From contig NZ_CALDKF010000063.1 of NCBI RefSeq assembly GCF_937898925.1, positions 1 to 42,710 of the forward strand: DNA of 42,710 bases, given 5' to 3'. Under the pieces are notes generated by a model. That model was not told where the DNA came from and ran no database searches. It worked only from the letters and a program-made list of their open reading frames with translations. The stretch is from an uncultured Methanobrevibacter sp. GTDB taxonomy: Archaea; Methanobacteriota; Methanobacteria; Methanobacteriales; Methanobacteriaceae. This document shows, one piece after another, positions 38,955 to 42,710 of the stretch (position 1 is the first letter of the stretch; every line of letters begins with the position of its first letter). The translations under genes were made by a program, and so were the position numbers.

Positions 38955-40234
38955 TATAATTCACCGCCTTCTTCAGTGATCACTTCATCTTTTGATTCAT
39001 CCAGTACATCCATCTTCACATTTCCTACCTTACCCATCTGATATTGATTTGCCATGTCTGCATCAACCCAGTTCAGCGACATATAACGCTTTCCTTCCAG
39101 TTCCGGAAGTGGCAGAAGACCAAACATGGTTCTTTTCTCATTCTCAAAAATCGCACCAGTTGGTGCAAGCAGGTTCACCAGTTCAAGCTTCTGTGTGATG
39201 GTCATAAAGATCAGATCTTTAGGATAAAACTTGATCTGGTTTCCAAATGCCCTTTCACGGCTTGTGAACATCTTTTTAGTGAATGCCTGTGAAATAGCAG
39301 TGATCAGTGGTTCAAGTGCTTTCTGATAGAATGCTTCATACTGTTCCTTTGTGTAATCACCTGTCAGGATCGCAAGTGGAATACCCCAATTGCGCAAGAT
39401 CTTTTCATCTACAAACTTCAGTGTGCCTTCATCCACAAGCTGAATATTTCTAGGAAAAGGAACAAATTCACCTTTCAGATCCATTGGCAGTATACCGCTT
39501 TTAGAATTCTGCAGATCCTGTTCCAGTTTCCTGATGTTTGCTTCCATCCTGCCATCATCAAGCATAGTATTGTACTTCACTACACCATTGACCGCATATG
39601 AAGCATTCATGGCTTTTGCAATACCCTTCAGAAGTGTGTCATTCAGCTTCAGTGTGTCAAGCAGTGGCTGCTGATTAGGCTGACCGAATCTGTCACCACC
39701 CATATATTCAGAAAGTGAATAATTATACTTAATATGTATGCAGTCATCATAAGGAATTGTGGTAGTTTCACCATTCCAAAAGTAAAACTTGACAAAAAGC
39801 CTGTTTCCTGCATCCTCAATGAAGTCAACCTGTGTTGGATTGATCGGATACAGTGAATCATAGTACCTTCTTTCAGCACCAGTTTTCTGATCTACCCATG
39901 TATAGTAAGTGGGAATGATGAAAACATTGTAATTCATCAGCAGAAGATACACTGTCTTTTCAATGAATTCACTTGCTGTCATCAGCTGATTTGGATTATC
40001 CAGAATGTCCTGCACATTTCCCTTGACAGGAACAGGATCATTGCCAGTCATCCGCACATGTGTTGGTGCAAGCTTTTTCATTTCATCCACAATGCACTTT
40101 AAAGCCTGCTGCACTACATCACTTGCATATATGTCAGTTCCGTATTGACCATAGATAGGTGTGAATCCATCAAATGTTGGTGCATATTTAGTGTTTTTTG
40201 GTGATCGTCTAAAAAACTTATCAATCCATCCCAT
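38954..40234 (-). CDS. Portal protein, HK97 type
   Basis: 426 residues starting MGWIDKFFRRSPKN. Family landmarks include YASDVVQQALKCIVDEMKKLAPTHV, NPNQLMTASEFIEKTVYLLLMNYNVF, YYDSLYPINPTQVDF, and the C-terminal ILTGDYTKEQYEAFYQKALEPLITAISQAFTKKMFT. It forms the dodecameric DNA channel. ATG 40234 follows GAGGTGGTACAG and lies 16 bases after the TerL stop. Confidence 0.9.
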   Translation of the reverse strand: MGWIDKFFRRSPKNTKYAPTFDGFTPIYGQYGTDIYASDVVQQALKCIVDEMKKLAPTHVRMTGNDPVPVKGNVQDILDNPNQLMTASEFIEKTVYLLLMNYNVFIIPTYYTWVDQKTGAERRYYDSLYPINPTQVDFIEDAGNRLFVKFYFWNGETTTIPYDDCIHIKYNYSLSEYMGGDRFGQPNQQPLLDTLKLNDTLLKGIAKAMNASYAVNGVVKYNTMLDDGRMEANIRKLEQDLQNSKSGILPMDLKGEFVPFPRNIQLVDEGTLKFVDEKILRNWGIPLAILTGDYTKEQYEAFYQKALEPLITAISQAFTKKMFTSRERAFGNQIKFYPKDLIFMTITQKLELVNLLAPTGAIFENEKRTMFGLLPLPELEGKRYMSLNWVDADMANQYQMGKVGNVKMDVLDESKDEVITEEGGEL

Positions 40235-40250
40235 CTGTACCACCTCACTT

Positions 40251-41921
40251 TCACACCAAACTATTGTTCATTTCCGTTTTATATCGTCTTAACATCTCAT
40301 AGCACATGATCAATGACAATGTGCCATCAATCCTTCTGGCAGCTTGTCCTTTGATCTTTACTGGCATGATGTGTCCAGTATCCCAGACCTGCACTGAAGT
40401 ATTCTGCAAGCACCACTTATCAATTTCATTGTCATTGAAGGCAATAATCTGATCACGCAGATCCGCTTCAACAAGGCGCATTGGATTTGAAAGCACATAT
40501 CTGTTCTGATAGATCATTTCATACTCAAAACCGTAATCATCCATGCGCTTCAGGAAGTCCTTTGCAAATCGCTGATCATAGCCAACTTTATAAGTCCTGA
40601 TCTTGTATTCCTTATAAAGTTCAGCAAACCAGTCAGCAACTACTGACACATCAACTTCATTGCCTTCTACAATCCTGATCAATCCTTTTCGTGACCATTC
40701 TTCATATTTTGCACCAGATTCTTTATCATCACTCATTTTCAGCTTACTTTCTGGAATCCAGTACATCTGATGAATATACTTGACAGGATCGTCAGGTTTC
40801 AGCAGCAGGATCTTGGCAGAACACATATCAGTTGTTTCAGCCAAGTCAACACCACCCAATGTTATACTACCGCTAAAATCGTCAAGATTGTATACCCTTG
40901 AATACTCCAACATTTCACCAGTGATCCATGCTTCACTGTTGCTTACTTTAAAGTTAAAATCCTTTGACAGCGTAAACATCCGATCCGCTTTTGACCGCCT
41001 TGCAGCATCCACCTGTTCACGCAGGTAATCCCACCGCTTGACAATACCAACAGTTGGATTAGATTTCTGCCAAGTGCGTTCATCCTGCCACACTTCCTGT
41101 TCAGAATCCTGTGTGTACAGCCAAGGCAGGTATCTTTCTGCAGATATGCTGTCATCCTCACCAGTCAGGATCTTTCTTGCCTTGATCAGTTCTTCATCAA
41201 GGAATCCACCATTCACAAATCCTTCAGTGGTGATCAGGATCAGTTTTGGATTGGGTTTCAGTGACTGTGACTGTTCGATTGATTTGATGATCACATTGTC
41301 CTTCATTTCATGCACTTCATCCACAATGGCAAAGTCAATGTTTCTTCCTTCTTTGTTCCTTGTCCTGTCTGACAGCTTGAACACTTTTGATCCATTGAAT
41401 TTGCATCTGATGTGCTGCTGATTCTTCCATGTATCCTTCTGGTTAGGATCAATCATCAGGCGCATTGTGTTTATCGCTTCATAAAGGATATTTGCCTGAT
41501 TATCATCATTGGATGAACACACAATGTCAGATCCATCATTTCCTGTGATCAGTTCTGTCAGTGCCAGTCCGCTGCAGGTTTCACTTTTAGTATTCTTTCT
41601 TGCGATCAGCAGCAGGATCCTTCTGAACCTGTCAGTCAGATCTTCAGCCATCTTGAAACCATAAGTGGCACTGATGAAAGCTTTCTGCCATAGCATCAGC
41701 TTCATTGGCTGACCATAGAAAGGTGATTTGGTCAGGCGCACACAGTTTTCCATGAAATCCATGCGCAGATCCGGATCAGTGCAGTCATACACATATCTGT
41801 CATCCTGCATTTCTTCCATCAGCTTGTTTAGTTCATCCTTCAGTTCATATCCTGCGATGATCTCACCAGACATGATCTGCCTATGATATTCTTCCAGATA
41901 TCCATTGCTGTATTTAATCAT
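40251..41921 (-). CDS. terL: Terminase large subunit
   Basis: 556 residues. The ATPase domain has LLIARKNTKSETCSG as the (degenerate) Walker A and IDFAIVDEVHEM as Walker B at about 215; the nuclease domain has GGVDLAETTDM and KVGYDQRFAKDFL as acidic sites and a C-terminal RRIDGTLSLIMCYEML. It packages DNA through the portal encoded next. ATG 41921 overlaps the TerS stop (ATGA), with AAAGGCGCAGTC before it. Confidence 0.92.
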   Translation of the reverse strand: MIKYSNGYLEEYHRQIMSGEIIAGYELKDELNKLMEEMQDDRYVYDCTDPDLRMDFMENCVRLTKSPFYGQPMKLMLWQKAFISATYGFKMAEDLTDRFRRILLLIARKNTKSETCSGLALTELITGNDGSDIVCSSNDDNQANILYEAINTMRLMIDPNQKDTWKNQQHIRCKFNGSKVFKLSDRTRNKEGRNIDFAIVDEVHEMKDNVIIKSIEQSQSLKPNPKLILITTEGFVNGGFLDEELIKARKILTGEDDSISAERYLPWLYTQDSEQEVWQDERTWQKSNPTVGIVKRWDYLREQVDAARRSKADRMFTLSKDFNFKVSNSEAWITGEMLEYSRVYNLDDFSGSITLGGVDLAETTDMCSAKILLLKPDDPVKYIHQMYWIPESKLKMSDDKESGAKYEEWSRKGLIRIVEGNEVDVSVVADWFAELYKEYKIRTYKVGYDQRFAKDFLKRMDDYGFEYEMIYQNRYVLSNPMRLVEADLRDQIIAFNDNEIDKWCLQNTSVQVWDTGHIMPVKIKGQAARRIDGTLSLIMCYEMLRRYKTEMNNSLV

Positions 41922-42229
41922 GACTGCGCCTTTCTGGAAGCAATGAATGCACGCAGTGGTGATTCTTCTTCTGGTGTGTCTTTTCTTAATATGCCAGTCA
42001 GGATCTTCACACAGTTGTTGTACTGCTGCAGAAGTTCTTTGTACTGCTTTGCAGCAGGTGTTGCTTTCTGCTGTGCGTGATCTCTAGGATTAATGCGGAT
42101 GAAGGGAAGCTTGCGCAGTTCCTGCAGCTGTTCTTCCAGAAACACCACATCATCAATCATTGGCTTGATGATGCCTTTTGTATCTTCAACCTGATCAAAA
42201 ATCTGCAATAATTCTTCTTTTCTTGTCAT
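41918..42229 (-). CDS. terS: Terminase small subunit, P27-like
   Basis: 103 residues. After a helical start (MTRKEELLQIFDQVEDTKGIIKPMIDDVVFLEEQLQELRKLPFI) it shows RINPRDHAQQKATPAAKQYKELLQQYNNCVKILTGIL and EESPLRAFI, the usual pattern of P27-family small terminases directly before TerL. It recognises the packaging site, for which the palindromic repeats just upstream are the best candidate. ATG 42229 follows AGGTG. Confidence 0.78.
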   Translation of the reverse strand: MTRKEELLQIFDQVEDTKGIIKPMIDDVVFLEEQLQELRKLPFIRINPRDHAQQKATPAAKQYKELLQQYNNCVKILTGILRKDTPEEESPLRAFIASRKAQS

Positions 42230-42276
42230 GTTTTCACCTGTTTTTCATCAAAAAATCAGCCTGTTTTTGGTTTGGT

Positions 42277-42295
42277 GTTCTATATGTTATAGAAC
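42277..42295. promoter_or_regulatory. Palindromic operator at terS promoter
   Basis: GTTCTATA-TGT-TATAGAAC, a perfect 8-bp inverted repeat spanning the putative -10 of the minus-strand terS promoter, about 50 bases upstream of the start codon. Confidence 0.6.
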
Positions 42296-42314
42296 AGTGA
42301 TTTTTGGTTAGTAA
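42286..42314 (-). promoter_or_regulatory. Candidate terS (late) promoter
   Basis: On the minus strand TTACTA (42314-42309), 17 bases, TATAAC (42291-42286). The -35 is poor and coincides with a TTAGTAAC repeat, suggesting an activator-dependent late promoter. Confidence 0.4.
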
Positions 42315-42368
42315 CGGCTGAAAAGCCAGTGTTTATGCGCCTTTCAGCGTTTTTTTAGGTGTTACTAA
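42308..42368. repeat. Palindromic unit A
   Basis: Outer arms TTAGTAAC (42308-42315) and GTTACTAA (42361-42368); inner arms GCTGAAA (42317-42323) and TTTCAGC (42342-42348). Contains GTTTATGCGCCTTTCAGC at 42331-42348. Confidence 0.75.
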
Positions 42369-42369
42369 C

Positions 42370-42379
42370 AATGTACATT
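42370..42379. promoter_or_regulatory. AATGTACATT site
   Basis: Ten-base palindrome, followed by GAT, so it matches 12 of 13 bases of the operator half-site core AATGTACACTGAT seen at 10886-10898. Confidence 0.4.
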
Positions 42380-42381
42380 GA

Positions 42382-42452
42382 TAGTAACACACCAGTAACG
42401 CCTGAAACCCTCTGAAATCAAGGCTTTCAGCCATGTGTTACTAGTGTTACTA
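42382..42452. repeat. Palindromic unit B
   Basis: TAGTAACAC (42382-42390) pairs with either of two tandem GTGTTACTA copies (42435-42443, 42444-42452); inner arms CTGAAA (42402-42407) and TTTCAG (42425-42430). Confidence 0.7.
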
Positions 42453-42525
42453 ATGTAAAACCTACTTTTTATATTTTTTTGAAAAAGTTTAATACTATAT
42501 ATTTATATATAAAGGAAATTATATA

Positions 42526-42610
42526 TAGTAACTAGTAACGCAATCAGTGTACACTAGGCTGAAATGCCCTGTTTATGCGCCTTTCAGCCTGTTACTGATT
42601 TGTTACTAAC
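42526..42610. repeat. Palindromic unit C
   Basis: Tandem TAGTAAC copies (42526-42539) face GTTACT (42591-42596) and GTTACTAAC (42602-42610); inner arms AGGCTGAAA (42556-42564) and TTTCAGCCT (42582-42590) are perfect. Repeats GTTTATGCGCCTTTCAGC at 42571-42588, exactly 240 bp from the copy in unit A. Confidence 0.75.
42543..42555. promoter_or_regulatory. ATCAGTGTACACT site
   Basis: Matches 11 bases of the operator arm ATCAGTGTACA at 10923-10933, within palindromic unit C. Probably bound by the same phage protein. Confidence 0.5.
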
Positions 42611-42710
42611 CAAACCTATTGGTAACAAATCTGATGTGATCCCATCAAATCAAATTTTTGGACACCTGATTTCATAAAATCTCAAAAAATTGCTTCCTGT
42701 GAAAGAAAGG

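Larger units (their letters stand above)
42230..42710. other. Noncoding region upstream of terS, repeat-rich
   Basis: 481 bp with no convincing gene on either strand. It holds the putative terS promoter and operator, three palindromic units, two TGTACA-type sites and an AT-rich block (about 42466-42527). Joined to positions 1-58 it forms a 540-bp gap between the HNH and terS genes, the usual place of cos/pac sites. Confidence 0.7.

Noticed and set aside
38319..39041. 240-codon plus-strand open frame
   Set aside because: Antisense to the BppU-like gene, Cys/Phe/His-rich shadow translation, no ribosome site or known motif.
1..42710. CRISPR array, tRNA, rRNA, insertion sequences
   Set aside because: No regularly spaced repeats with unique spacers, no RNA-gene signature and no transposase frame with terminal repeats were seen.
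1..42710. Direct terminal repeats at the two window ends
   Set aside because: The first and last 60 bases share no repeat visible by eye, so a circular-assembly overlap cannot be claimed.

Overview
The window reads as an essentially complete genome of a temperate, long-tailed (siphovirus-type) phage of a low-GC Gram-positive host, probably a gut Firmicute. The support is an HK97-type head (protease, capsid with delta domain, gp6/gp10-like connectors), a TP901-type tape measure with Dit and Gp37-like tail-tip proteins, an r1t-type holin with a GH25 endolysin, a CI-like repressor with a large serine integrase, and strong purine-rich ribosome sites in front of nearly every gene. Almost all genes lie on the minus strand; only the repressor and integrase (23787-25621) are firmly on plus. 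I see no tRNA, rRNA, CRISPR array or insertion sequence, and no bacterial flank.

Following minus-strand transcription from high to low coordinates: 42710-42230 is a repeat-rich noncoding region; 42229-32293 holds TerS, TerL, portal, a BppU-like protein, protease, capsid, connectors, major tail protein and tail chaperones G/GT; 32276-25786 holds tape measure, Dit, Gp37-like protein and one more tail-tip protein; 25785-25622 is a convergent terminator region that is also the best place for attP. The lysogeny pair follows on plus, then a divergent operator region (23533-23786). The early operon (23532-10989) carries a Cro-like protein, SNF2 helicase, VRR-NUC nuclease, Gp157, a Sak4-like ATPase, a DUF669 protein, a DNA cytosine methyltransferase broken by an amber codon, family B DNA polymerase, D5-type primase-helicase, a sigma-like regulator and many small proteins. 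After a terminator comes a four-gene operon with its own promoter and a 17-bp inverted-repeat operator (10939-9721), then a secreted LysM/CAP protein behind an attenuator-like hairpin (9515-8835), then holin, coiled-coil protein, a second TerS-like protein, endolysin and a run of fibre genes (8675-1041), and finally a small Cys-rich protein and an HNH-kinase fusion (956-59).

Joined end to end, the HNH gene sits directly upstream of the repeat region and TerS, as in cos-type phages. The integrase is mid-window, so this is not an integrated prophage cut at its att sites; it is a virion-type or circular genome opened near the packaging region. The lysis and fibre genes therefore precede the terminase rather than following the tail tip, which is unusual.

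The points most worth following are: three nested GTAAC/GCTGAAA palindromic units upstream of TerS; the amber codon exactly in the PCQ catalytic motif of the methyltransferase; no GGCC tetranucleotide found in 42.7 kb; the shared TGTACA operator motif; a textbook -1 frameshift signal in the tail chaperone gene; a 115-bp inverted-repeat unit with a plus-strand mini-ORF; and an SSB-like acidic tail on the Sak4-like protein.
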